A DNA stretch of 21,999 nucleotides from Dehalococcoidia bacterium. GTDB lineage: Bacteria; Chloroflexota; Dehalococcoidia; Lucifugimonadales; Australimonadaceae. The position numbers were made by a program, and so were the translations under genes. Positions 16,064-21,999 of the stretch are shown here, one piece after another. The notes below the pieces were generated by a model, which was given only the letters and a program-made list of their open reading frames with translations, had not been told where the DNA came from and made no database searches. The stretch covers positions 1,559 to 23,557 of the forward strand of contig JAGWBE010000009.1 in NCBI GenBank assembly GCA_021296055.1. The letters run 5' to 3'. Each line of letters begins with the position of its first letter. Positions within the stretch are counted from its first letter, which is position 1.

Positions 16064-16417
16064 GTGAACCACCGCGTCGAACGCGTCGCTGGCCAGCTGC
16101 GCGCCGAACTCAGCGCCGCCATCCGCGAAGACCTGCGCGACCCGCGCCTTCGCTCCATGGTCACGCTCACCCGCGCCCGCGTCTCCGCCGACCTCCAGCA
16201 CGCCGTCGTCGCAGTCAGCGTCCTAGGCGGCGAGACGGAGCGCCGGGAGGCGCTCACCGCCCTCCACGCCGCCGCGGGCCTGCTGCGCGGACGCCTCGGC
16301 GCGCGCCTACGCCTCAAGCGCGCGCCCAGCCTGCGCTTCGAATTGGACGCCGGCGTCGAAGAGGGCGACCGCGTGCTCGCCGCCATCGACAGAGTAACCG
16401 GAGGCGCCGATGGCTAG
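16064..16417 (+). CDS. rbfA: Ribosome-binding factor A
   Basis: 30S subunit maturation factor with a KH-like fold. 117 residues from GTG 16064, with CGAGG five bases upstream, starting 17 bp after infB. Recognised from VNHRVERVAGQLRAELSAAI at the start, REDLRDPRLRSMVTLTRARVS, the LQHAVVAVSVLGG strand, and the C-terminal LRLKRAPSLRFELDAGVEEGDRV motif. Its end overlaps truB by 8 bp, so the two are probably translationally coupled. Confidence 0.95.
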   Translation: MNHRVERVAGQLRAELSAAIREDLRDPRLRSMVTLTRARVSADLQHAVVAVSVLGGETERREALTALHAAAGLLRGRLGARLRLKRAPSLRFELDAGVEEGDRVLAAIDRVTGGADG

Positions 16418-17351
16418 GCCCAACATCGACGGCGTCATCAACATGGACAAGCCGACCGGCGCCACCTCTATGGACATGGTGCGCATGATCAAGCGCCTCA
16501 CCGGCGTCAAGCGCGTCGGGCACGCGGGAACGCTCGACCCCATCGCTAGCGGCGTGCTGCCCATCTGCCTCGGCCAGGCCACCCGCCTGATGGAACATAT
16601 GGTCGACGGGCGCAAAATCTACCGCGGCGAACTCGCCCTCGGCGTCTCCACCGACACCTACGACGCGCAGGGCGAGGCGGTGGAGGAGCGCCCTTGGGAC
16701 GCGGTCGCCCGCGAGCAACTCGAGGCGCTGCTGCCGCAGTTCACCGGGAACGTGCAGCAGCGCCCGCCGATGTACAGCGCGCTGAAGCACCAGGGCAGGC
16801 GCCTCTACGACCTGGCCCGGGAGGGTCTCGAGGTCGAGCGCCCCGCGCGCGAAGTCGCCGTGTTCAACCTCGCCCTCACCGAGTGGGCGCCCCCTCGCGC
16901 CGTCATCGAAGCCGAGTGCGGGCGAGGCTTCTATATGCGCACCCTCGCCCACGACCTGGGCGAAGCGCTCGGCTGCGGCGCCCACCTCTCCGCGCTGGCC
17001 CGCCTGCGAGCGGGCGCCTTCCGCATCGACGACGCGCTCCAATCCGAACATCTCCAACAGGCGGCGGACACGGGCAGCCTCGACGACCTCATCCTTCCGC
17101 CCGACGCCGCCCTCGTCGACCTGGAGGCTGTCGCCGTGCCTCCCGCGGCGGAGCGCCAACTGCGCAACGGCCAGAGCGTGCCCCTAAGCGAGGCCGCGCT
17201 GACCGCTGAACACGCCGAGCAACGGCGCGCCTACGGCGAGCACGGACGCTTCATCGGCATCGTCCGCTTCAACCGCGCCCAGAGCGTCTGGCAGCCGGAG
17301 AAGGTGTTCAACATCTCCGCGCCCTCGCCCCTCGCCCCGGAGGGGGCGTAG
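16410..17351 (+). CDS. truB: tRNA pseudouridine(55) synthase TruB
   Basis: Makes pseudouridine 55 in the T-loop of tRNAs. 313 residues from ATG 16410, overlapping rbfA. Conserved features: GVINMDKPTGATS at ~7-19, GHAGTLDPIASGVLP with the catalytic Asp42, RPPMYSALKHQGRRLYDLAREG in the middle, and GRGFYMRTLAHDLGEALGCGAHLSALARLR for RNA binding. The C-terminal ~75 residues form the short TruB-C/PUA-like domain. It is the penultimate gene of the nusA operon. Confidence 0.97.
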   Translation: MARPNIDGVINMDKPTGATSMDMVRMIKRLTGVKRVGHAGTLDPIASGVLPICLGQATRLMEHMVDGRKIYRGELALGVSTDTYDAQGEAVEERPWDAVAREQLEALLPQFTGNVQQRPPMYSALKHQGRRLYDLAREGLEVERPAREVAVFNLALTEWAPPRAVIEAECGRGFYMRTLAHDLGEALGCGAHLSALARLRAGAFRIDDALQSEHLQQAADTGSLDDLILPPDAALVDLEAVAVPPAAERQLRNGQSVPLSEAALTAEHAEQRRAYGEHGRFIGIVRFNRAQSVWQPEKVFNISAPSPLAPEGA

Positions 17352-17354
17352 CGC

Positions 17355-17639
17355 GTGCTGGCCGTAACGGACGCCGCCAAGCGGCAGCTCGCGCAGGTCT
17401 CCGCCCAGCGCGGCCTCAGCCCCGCCCAGTGCCTGCGTCTCACCATCCCGCCCAAGTGGACGGGCGAGGGCGAGTTCGGCGTCGTCATCGACGCTCCAAG
17501 CCCCGGCGACCTCGTCGTCGCCCACGGCGCGGAGCCGGTGCTGCGCGTGGAGCCCGAGGTGGCCGAGCGCCTGGCGCAGGCCACCCTCGACTTCAAGGAA
17601 ACGCCGATGGGCATGGCCTTCGCCCTCGACATCTACTAG
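17355..17639 (+). CDS. Small HesB/IscA-like protein lacking the cluster-ligating cysteines
   Basis: 94 residues from GTG 17355, three bases after the truB stop with a GGAGGGG tract upstream. The start (LAVTDAAKRQLAQV) and end (FKETPMGMAFALDI) resemble the A-type Fe-S carrier (HesB/IscA) fold, but only one cysteine is present (Cys26) and the C-terminal Cys-X-Cys is absent. It thus cannot hold a cluster in the usual way. Related small proteins without ligands are common and of unknown function. Membership in the nusA operon is inferred from spacing; resemblance to HesB is by pattern only and needs a profile search. Confidence 0.65.
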   Translation: MLAVTDAAKRQLAQVSAQRGLSPAQCLRLTIPPKWTGEGEFGVVIDAPSPGDLVVAHGAEPVLRVEPEVAERLAQATLDFKETPMGMAFALDIY

Positions 17640-17651
17640 CGCCTTCTACCG

Positions 17652-17672
17652 GCGGGCGGCCGCCTGCGCTTT
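17652..17672 (+). terminator. Possible weak terminator after the nusA operon
   Basis: A 6-bp GC stem (17652-17657 with 17662-17667, one G-T pair, GGCC loop) followed by only three Ts. It lies 13 bp after the last operon gene and touches the -35 of the next promoter. Confidence 0.3.
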
Positions 17673-17698
17673 GCCTCACGCCCCGGCTCGGCTATAAT
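17670..17698 (+). promoter_or_regulatory. Promoter of ino1
   Basis: A perfect TATAAT (17693-17698), with TTTGCC (17670-17675) at 17 bp or TTGCCT (17671-17676) at 16 bp as the -35. Transcription would start near 17705, leaving a leader of about 90 nt. Confidence 0.65.
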
Positions 17699-17710
17699 CC
17701 ATCGGTTCAC

Positions 17711-17775
17711 GGGCGGGCCGCCTCTCGATGCACGGCCCGCCCTCTGCTACCAAGCACCGCCCCTGGCGCGGGGCG
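17711..17775 (+). promoter_or_regulatory. Two-hairpin 5' leader of ino1
   Basis: Hairpin 1: GGGCGGGCCG (17711-17720) with CGGCCCGCCC (17733-17742), a perfect 10-bp stem and 12-nt loop. Hairpin 2: CGCCCC (17758-17763) with GGGGCG (17770-17775), ending just before the ribosome binding site GGAGGG (17782-17787). The arrangement could control ino1 expression. It does not match a riboswitch I know. Confidence 0.45.
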
Positions 17776-17795
17776 CATCACGGAGGGAACACATA

Positions 17796-18878
17796 ATGGG
17801 GAAGATTAACGTCGCCATCGTCGGCGTCGGCAACTGCGCGTCATCGTTCGTCCAGGGCATCCACAAGTACCGCGAAGCGCCGGAGGACGCCTTCATCCCC
17901 GGCCTCATGCACCCCGTCTTGGGCGACTATCACGTGGGCGACATCGAGGTGGTCGCGGCCTTCGACGTGGACAAGGAAAAGGTCGGCAAGGACCTCTCCG
18001 ACGCCATCTTCAGCGGCCTCAACAACACCGTCCGCTTCTGGGACGTGCCCCCCACCGGCGTCACCGTTCAGCGGGGCATGACCCACGACGGCCTCGGCAA
18101 GTACCTCTCCCAGGTCATCGAAAAGGCACCCAATCCCATCGACCAGATGCCCGCCGTGTCCGACGTGCTCAAAGAGCGCAAGGTCGACGTGCTCATCAAC
18201 TACCTTCCCGTGGGCTCCGAGGAGGCCACCAAGTGGTACGTCGAGCACGCCCTCGCCGCCCGCGTGGCCGTCGTCAACTGCGTCCCCGTCTTCATTGCCC
18301 GCGAGCCCTACTGGCAGCGGCGCTTCCACGACGCCGGCGTGCCCATCGTCGGCGACGACATCAAGTCCCAGGTCGGCGCCACCATCACCCACCGCGTCCT
18401 CACCAACCTCTTCAAAGACCGCGGCGTCCGCGTCGACCGAACCTACCAACTCAACTTCGGCGGCAACACCGACTTCATGAATATGCTCGAGCGCGAACGC
18501 CTCGAGTCCAAGAAGGAGTCCAAGACCAACGCCGTCACCTCCCAGCTCCCCTACGACGTGGGCGAGGAGAACGTCCATGTCGGCCCCAGCGACTACGTGC
18601 CCTGGCTGGAAGACCGCAAGTGGTGCCACATCCGCATCGAGGGAACCACCTTCGGCGACGTGCCCCTCAACCTGGAACTCAAGCTGGAAGTGTGGGACAG
18701 CCCCAACTCGGCCGGGGTCGTCGTGGACGCCGTCAGGTGCGCGAAGACCGCCCTGGATAGGGAGATCTCGGGCGCGCTGAACGGCCCCAGCGCCTACTTC
18801 ATGAAGTCGCCTCCCATCCAATACAACGACAGCGAGGCCCACGACATGGTCGAGGCGTTCATCAAGAACGGCGCATAG
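17796..18878 (+). CDS. ino1: Inositol-3-phosphate synthase
   Basis: NAD-dependent conversion of glucose-6-phosphate to inositol-3-phosphate, the entry to inositol lipids and solutes. 360 residues from ATG 17796 with GGAGGG eight bases upstream; this is the short prokaryotic form. The Rossmann NAD motif GVGNCASS is at 10-17. Also visible are VDVLINYLPVGSEEATKWY, the active-site region GDDIKSQVGATITHRVL, LNFGGNTDFMNM, SKTNAV and the C-terminal SPNSAGVVVDAVRCAK. Its own promoter and structured leader precede it. It is followed 10 bp later by a glycosyltransferase and then a CDP-alcohol phosphotransferase, a context that points to inositol phospholipid synthesis rather than only soluble inositol. 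Confidence 0.96.
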   Translation: MGKINVAIVGVGNCASSFVQGIHKYREAPEDAFIPGLMHPVLGDYHVGDIEVVAAFDVDKEKVGKDLSDAIFSGLNNTVRFWDVPPTGVTVQRGMTHDGLGKYLSQVIEKAPNPIDQMPAVSDVLKERKVDVLINYLPVGSEEATKWYVEHALAARVAVVNCVPVFIAREPYWQRRFHDAGVPIVGDDIKSQVGATITHRVLTNLFKDRGVRVDRTYQLNFGGNTDFMNMLERERLESKKESKTNAVTSQLPYDVGEENVHVGPSDYVPWLEDRKWCHIRIEGTTFGDVPLNLELKLEVWDSPNSAGVVVDAVRCAKTALDREISGALNGPSAYFMKSPPIQYNDSEAHDMVEAFIKNGA

Positions 18879-18888
18879 GAGACCAAGC

Positions 18889-19731
18889 GTGACGGAGTCC
18901 CCCGGCACAGCGGCGCGGCGCCCCGACGGCGGGCGCGCGCCGCTGAAGATCGGGATGGTCTCGCCCTACGACTACGGCGCTCCGGGCGGCGTCAACGTCC
19001 ACGTCTCTAACCTTGCCAAGCAGCTGCGCCTGCGTGGCCACACGGTCAAGATCATCGCGCCCCTCGCCAGCGCCGCCGAGCGCGAGCTGGAGCCCGACTT
19101 CATCCCCATGGGCAGGCCTGTGCCCTTCCCCACGGGAGGCTCCACCGCGCGCATCGCCATCTCCTTCTGGCGCGAACGCTCCGTCCGCGCCATCCTCCAA
19201 CGCGAGGCGTTCGACATCGTGCACGTGCACGAACCCGCCGCCGTCTGGCTGCCCATCACCATCCTGCGCCGCTCCAACGCGTTGAACGTCGGCACCTTCC
19301 ACGCCTTCCAAAGCAACCGCCTCTACCCCATCTGGCGCTTCTACGCCAGGCGCTACTGCCGCAAGCTCTCCGCTCGCATCGCCGTCTCCAAGCCCGCCTT
19401 CGACTTCGCCAACAGGTTCCTCCCCGGCGACTACGACATCATCCCCAACGGCGTGGACGTTGACCTCTTCTCCACCCCCCTGCCCCCCATCGAACGCTTC
19501 GCCGACGGCAAGGTGAACATCCTGTTCGTCTCGCGCTTGGAGCGGCGCAAGGGCCTGCTCCACCTCGTGCGGGCCTACAGCCGCCTCAAGTGGGAGCACC
19601 CCAACGTCCGCCTCATCGTCGTCGGCGCCGGCAACCCCGGCGAGGAGGTGCTCGGCGTCATCGGCGAGCGCAACCTGCACGACGTGGAGTTCGTCGGCGG
19701 CGTCTCCCCCCAAGATCTCCCACGCTACTAG
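18889..19731 (+). CDS. GT4 glycosyltransferase (PimA-like), N-terminal portion ended by an in-frame TAG
   Basis: 280 codons from GTG 18889 (AGGAGA six bases upstream) to TAG 19729-19731. The GT-B acceptor domain is present (MVSPYDYGAPGGVNVHV near the start, HVHEPAAVWLP, GTFHAFQSNRLYP), as is the start of the donor domain (ILFVSRLERRKGL and VEFVGGVSPQDLPRY). Reading continues in the same frame after the TAG for 114 more codons and completes the family. Family members usually have LPRYY or a similar residue here, so a TAC-to-TAG change is the simplest account. As it stands the product lacks the donor-sugar site and should be inactive. Neighbours ino1 and a phosphatidyltransferase suggest a mannosyl- or glycosyltransferase acting on phosphatidylinositol. 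Confidence 0.85.
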   Translation: MTESPGTAARRPDGGRAPLKIGMVSPYDYGAPGGVNVHVSNLAKQLRLRGHTVKIIAPLASAAERELEPDFIPMGRPVPFPTGGSTARIAISFWRERSVRAILQREAFDIVHVHEPAAVWLPITILRRSNALNVGTFHAFQSNRLYPIWRFYARRYCRKLSARIAVSKPAFDFANRFLPGDYDIIPNGVDVDLFSTPLPPIERFADGKVNILFVSRLERRKGLLHLVRAYSRLKWEHPNVRLIVVGAGNPGEEVLGVIGERNLHDVEFVGGVSPQDLPRY

Positions 19732-20076
19732 CAAACCGCCGACATCTTCTGCGCGCCCAACACCGGCCGCGAGAGCTTCGGCCTCATCCTGGTCGAGGCT
19801 ATGGCCGCCGCCAAGCCCATCGTCGCCACCCGCATCGACGGCTTCCAGCGCGTCGTCTCCCACGGCGTCGAGGGATTGTTGGTTCCACCGAGGGACGACG
19901 CCGCGCTGGCCGAAGCGCTGGAGCGCCTCATCGCCGACCCCGCCCTGCGCCGCAAGATGGGCGAGCGCGGGCGCGCCACCGTCGAGCAGTATCGCTGGGA
20001 GCGCGTCGCCGACCAGGTGGAAGCCGTCTACCGCAGACTGCCCCTCGACGGCAACCGCGCCGCCCCCGCGCTATGA
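19732..20076 (+). pseudogene. C-terminal portion of the interrupted GT4 glycosyltransferase
   Basis: 114 codons in the same frame as the upstream part, beginning immediately after TAG 19729-19731 (QTADIFCAPNTGRESFG...) and ending at TGA 20074-20076. It carries the EX7E donor-binding motif (ESFGLILVEAM), GLLVPPRDDAALAEAL and the terminal helix of GT4 enzymes. Coding character and composition are unchanged across the stop, so the loss is very recent or an error in the sequence. An ATG at 19801 could start translation but would omit the EX7E motif. Confidence 0.8.
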
Positions 20077-20678
20077 ACGCCTTTCGCCGCGCCCCGCGCG
20101 TCCACGCGAAGCAGTGGGCCGAGCGCCGCATCAGCCGCCCCATCGCCCGCCTCCTGATCGCGCTCCATATCCCGGCGAACGCCATCACCTTAGTCGGGCT
20201 TGGCGTCGCGGGCGGCGCCGCCTACCTCATCGCCGAAGGCCGCCTCTTCGCCGGAGGCGCCGTTATGCTCGCAGGGGCGGCGCTGGATATGCTGGACGGC
20301 GCGGTCGCCCGCCTCGCCAACTCCGCCGGCCGCTTCGGCGCCTACCTCGACTCTGTCGCCGACCGCGCGGGCGAGGCCGTCGTCTTCTTCGGCCTTCTCG
20401 CCTTCTACGTCCGCGACGGCCACCACCTCGGCGCATACCTCGCCTTCGCCGCCGCTTTCGCCGCCATGCTCGTCAGCTACTCCCGCGCCCGCGCCGAGGG
20501 CCTCAGCGTGCCGGGCGACGTCGGCCTGCTTGGCCGCCCCGAGCGGATCGTAGTGCTGGGCGTCGGCCTGCTGCTCGGTTACCCGCTCTACGCGATGGGA
20601 ATCATCGCCGCCCTCGCCCTGCTCACCTCCCTCCAACGCCTCCGCCACGTCCACCGCAACACCCGGGACACACAGTAA
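20073..20678 (+). CDS. pgsA: CDP-alcohol phosphatidyltransferase, probable phosphatidylinositol-phosphate synthase
   Basis: Integral membrane enzyme joining a CDP-diacylglycerol lipid to an alcohol phosphate. 201 residues, ATG 20073 overlapping the glycosyltransferase TGA (ATGA). The complete family signature DX2DGX2ARX8GX3DX3D is present at residues 72-97 (Asp72, Asp75, Gly76, Ala79, Arg80, Gly89, Asp93, Asp97), and several hydrophobic helices follow (~104-121, ~126-140, ~155-185). The basic N-terminal part is short. Adjacent ino1 and a PimA-like gene make inositol-3-phosphate the likely acceptor, as in actinobacterial phosphatidylinositol-phosphate synthase; glycerol-3-phosphate (true PgsA) is the alternative and cannot be excluded by motif alone. 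Confidence 0.9.
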   Translation: MNAFRRAPRVHAKQWAERRISRPIARLLIALHIPANAITLVGLGVAGGAAYLIAEGRLFAGGAVMLAGAALDMLDGAVARLANSAGRFGAYLDSVADRAGEAVVFFGLLAFYVRDGHHLGAYLAFAAAFAAMLVSYSRARAEGLSVPGDVGLLGRPERIVVLGVGLLLGYPLYAMGIIAALALLTSLQRLRHVHRNTRDTQ

Positions 20679-20686
20679 GCGCTCCC

Positions 20687-21800
20687 CTACTCCGTCCCTC
20701 CCTCCGCCCCCACGCTCGCGCGCAGGTACGCGCGGATGAACGGCTCCAGGCCCCCGCCCAACACCTCGTCGGGGTTGGCCGACTCCACTCCCGTGCGGTG
20801 GTCCTTCACCATCTTGTACGGGTGAAGCACGTAGCTGCGTATCTGGTTCCCCCACCCCGCCGCGATATGCTCTCCCTTCAACCACGCCCGCTCCTTGGCT
20901 TGGCGCTCCAGCTCCAACTCCATCAGCCGCGAGCGGAGGATGCGCAGCGCCGTCTCCTTGTTCTGGAGCTGCGAGCGTTCGTTCTGGCAAGAGACGACCA
21001 ACCCGCTGGGCGCGTGCGTGATGCGGACGGCCGTCGAGTTCTTCTGCACGTGCTGCCCCCCTGCCCCGCTCGCCTTGAAGGTGTCGATGGTCAGGTCGTC
21101 CGGGTCGATCGCCACGTCCACGTCGCCCTCCGCCTCCGGCAACACCTCGACCAGTGCGAACGAGGTGTGGCGCGCGTGCCCCGCGTCGAACGGCGACAGA
21201 CGCACCAGGCGGTGCACGCCCCGCTCCGCCTTCGCGTACCCGTAGGCGAACGCCCCCGCCACCTCCAGTGTCGCGCTCTTGACGCCCGCCTCCTCTCCCG
21301 GCGACAGGTCAAGCAGACTGGCACCGTAGCCCCGCCCCTGCGCCCAGCGGGTGAACATCCGCAGTAGCATCTCCGCCCAATCCTGCGAATCCGCCCCGCC
21401 CGCGCCCGCGTGGACGGCGATGACCGCGCCGCGATCGTCGTACTCCCCGGCGAGCACCGCGTCAAGTTCCCGCTCCTCCGCCTCCGCCGCCAGGCCGGGC
21501 GCCTCCGCCGCCACCTGCGCCGCCATCTCCGCGTCGCCCGCCTCCATAGCCAGCGCCAGCAGCCCGGCGGCGGTCTTCACCCGTTCCTCCAGGTCGAGCC
21601 AGCGCCCGCTGACCTCGCGCAAGCGGGCGAGACGGCGCATAACGCGCTGCGCCTCTTGCGAATCGTCCCAGAAGCCGGGGAGAGCCGCGCGCTGCTCGAG
21701 GCGCTCGGCCTCGGCTATCTGCGCGGCGACGTCAAAGCCGCACCATAAGGGCGGCGATACGGCCTGCCAGGCCGTCCAAACGTGCGCGGAGGTCGTCCAT
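20687..21800 (-). CDS. prfB: Peptide chain release factor 2, with +1 programmed frameshift
   Basis: Release factor for UGA and UAA. Translation starts at ATG 21800, runs 22 codons to CTT and meets TGA at 21734-21732. The site reads CTTTGAC, the classical RF2 recoding signal. A +1 shift reads GAC (21733-21731) and continues to the stop at 20687, for about 370 residues, the normal RF2 length. Landmarks after the shift: LPGFWDD, the anticodon-like specificity motif SPF (RLSPFDAGH), and the catalytic GGQ in SGAGGQHVQKNSTAVR. The frame also has an ATG at 21640, but starting there would drop domain 1 residues such as FWDD. A TATAGT -10-like box lies at 21826-21821. Confidence 0.95.
21731..21737 (-). 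promoter_or_regulatory. prfB +1 frameshift site (CTTTGAC)
   Basis: CTT codon, TGA stop and following C in the RF2 configuration. RF2 shortage slows termination at this UGA and favours slippage of the CTT-decoding tRNA onto TTT, an autoregulatory loop known from many bacteria. The upstream SD-like stimulator of E. coli is weak here (only GTGCGG precedes the CTT). Confidence 0.93.
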
Positions 21801-21839
21801 TATGCTCTCGCTCGCCCCCCACTATACACGGCGGCGCGG

Positions 21840-21869
21840 TTGAAGCGGGCCGCCTGCCTGTGCTACCGT
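21840..21869 (+). promoter_or_regulatory. Possible promoter for tRNA-Pro
   Basis: TTGAAG (21840-21845), an 18-nt spacer and TACCGT (21864-21869) preceded by TGC, forming an extended -10. Predicted start is near 21877, directly at the tRNA 5' end. Confidence 0.4.
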
Positions 21870-21877
21870 GGGGGCAT

Positions 21878-21954
21878 CGGGGTGTGGCGCAGCTTGGAAG
21901 CGCGCCTGCATGGGGTGCAGGAGGTCGTTGGTTCGAATCCAATCACCCCGACCA
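21878..21954 (+). tRNA. tRNA-Pro (anticodon GGG)
   Basis: Full cloverleaf: acceptor CGGGGTG/CACCCCG (21878-21884 with 21944-21950), D-stem GCGC/GCGC, anticodon stem CCTGC/GCAGG with loop ATGGGGT, a 5-nt variable loop, and T-stem GTTGG/CCAAT around TTCGAAT. Anticodon GGG is at 21912-21914, reading CCC and CCU. Discriminator A is at 21951, followed by an encoded CCA (21952-21954). Confidence 0.97.
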
Positions 21955-21999
21955 ACCATTGCATTGCGAACCGAAGGCCCGCCCTGCGATGAGGACGGG
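21955..21999. other. End of window, no feature seen
   Basis: Forty-five bases after the tRNA with no clear terminator hairpin plus T-tract and no convincing reading frame. Confidence 0.4.

Noticed and set aside
17355..17639. Functional IscA/ErpA Fe-S carrier
   Set aside because: The Cys-X-Cys and the upstream ligand cysteine are absent.
19729..19731. TAG read as a sense codon (code reassignment or pyrrolysine)
   Set aside because: TAG is the ordinary stop of ftsH, greA, nusA, infB, rbfA, truB and ino1 in this window, so reassignment is not supported.
21732..21734. TGA in prfB as selenocysteine
   Set aside because: The CTTTGAC context, the frame change right after it and the gene identity fit the RF2 +1 frameshift; no SECIS-like structure was seen.

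Overview
The window is GC-rich, densely packed bacterial DNA. It carries a complete prfB with the classical bacterial frameshift signal, the conserved nusA-ylxR-infB-rbfA-truB translation cluster, and an inositol-phospholipid gene set (ino1, a PimA-like glycosyltransferase and a CDP-alcohol phosphotransferase). That mixture, together with a short IF2, frequent GTG/TTG starts and sigma-A-like TTGACN-N17-TANNNT promoters, fits a Chloroflexota lineage such as Dehalococcoidia/SAR202 best. This assignment is an inference from gene content; an actinobacterial or other GC-rich relative cannot be excluded from the sequence alone.

Layout. 1-4651 (minus strand): a likely operon running ftsH, ABC-2 ATPase, ABC-2 permease, accC (cut by the window edge), served by a good promoter upstream of ftsH. 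4652-5042: a divergent intergenic region with two hairpins. 5043-7187 (plus): a greA-like gene carrying an integrase-type N-terminal domain, then pyrD and a small unknown gene that overlaps the pyrD stop. 7184-8308 (minus): a CrtC/AttH-type lipocalin-like lipoprotein, convergent with the unknown gene and divergent from a membrane-anchored alpha/beta hydrolase (8332-9234). 9254-10957 (plus): an accessory patch with an orphan HepT-type HEPN toxin gene, then an AT-richer, probably transferred gene with a nucleoside-2-deoxyribosyltransferase-like domain that looks broken. 10984-12168 (minus): a FIST-domain sensor protein.

12252-17639 (plus): the nusA operon (nusA, ylxR, infB, rbfA, truB and a small HesB/IscA-like protein), with a promoter and a leader hairpin and without rimP next to nusA. 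17670-20678 (plus): ino1, a GT4 glycosyltransferase interrupted by an in-frame TAG, and a CDP-alcohol phosphatidyltransferase; together these could make inositol phosphate, attach it to a lipid and glycosylate it. 20687-21800 (minus): prfB with a +1 programmed frameshift. 21878-21954 (plus): tRNA-Pro(GGG).

The points most worth a second look are the decayed deoxyribosyltransferase-like gene (internal stop plus a lost candidate catalytic Glu) beside an antitoxin-less HepT, the integrase-domain/GreA fusion, the nonsense codon in the glycosyltransferase, and the prfB recoding site. I did not find a clearly new multi-gene system, a CRISPR array or an insertion sequence.
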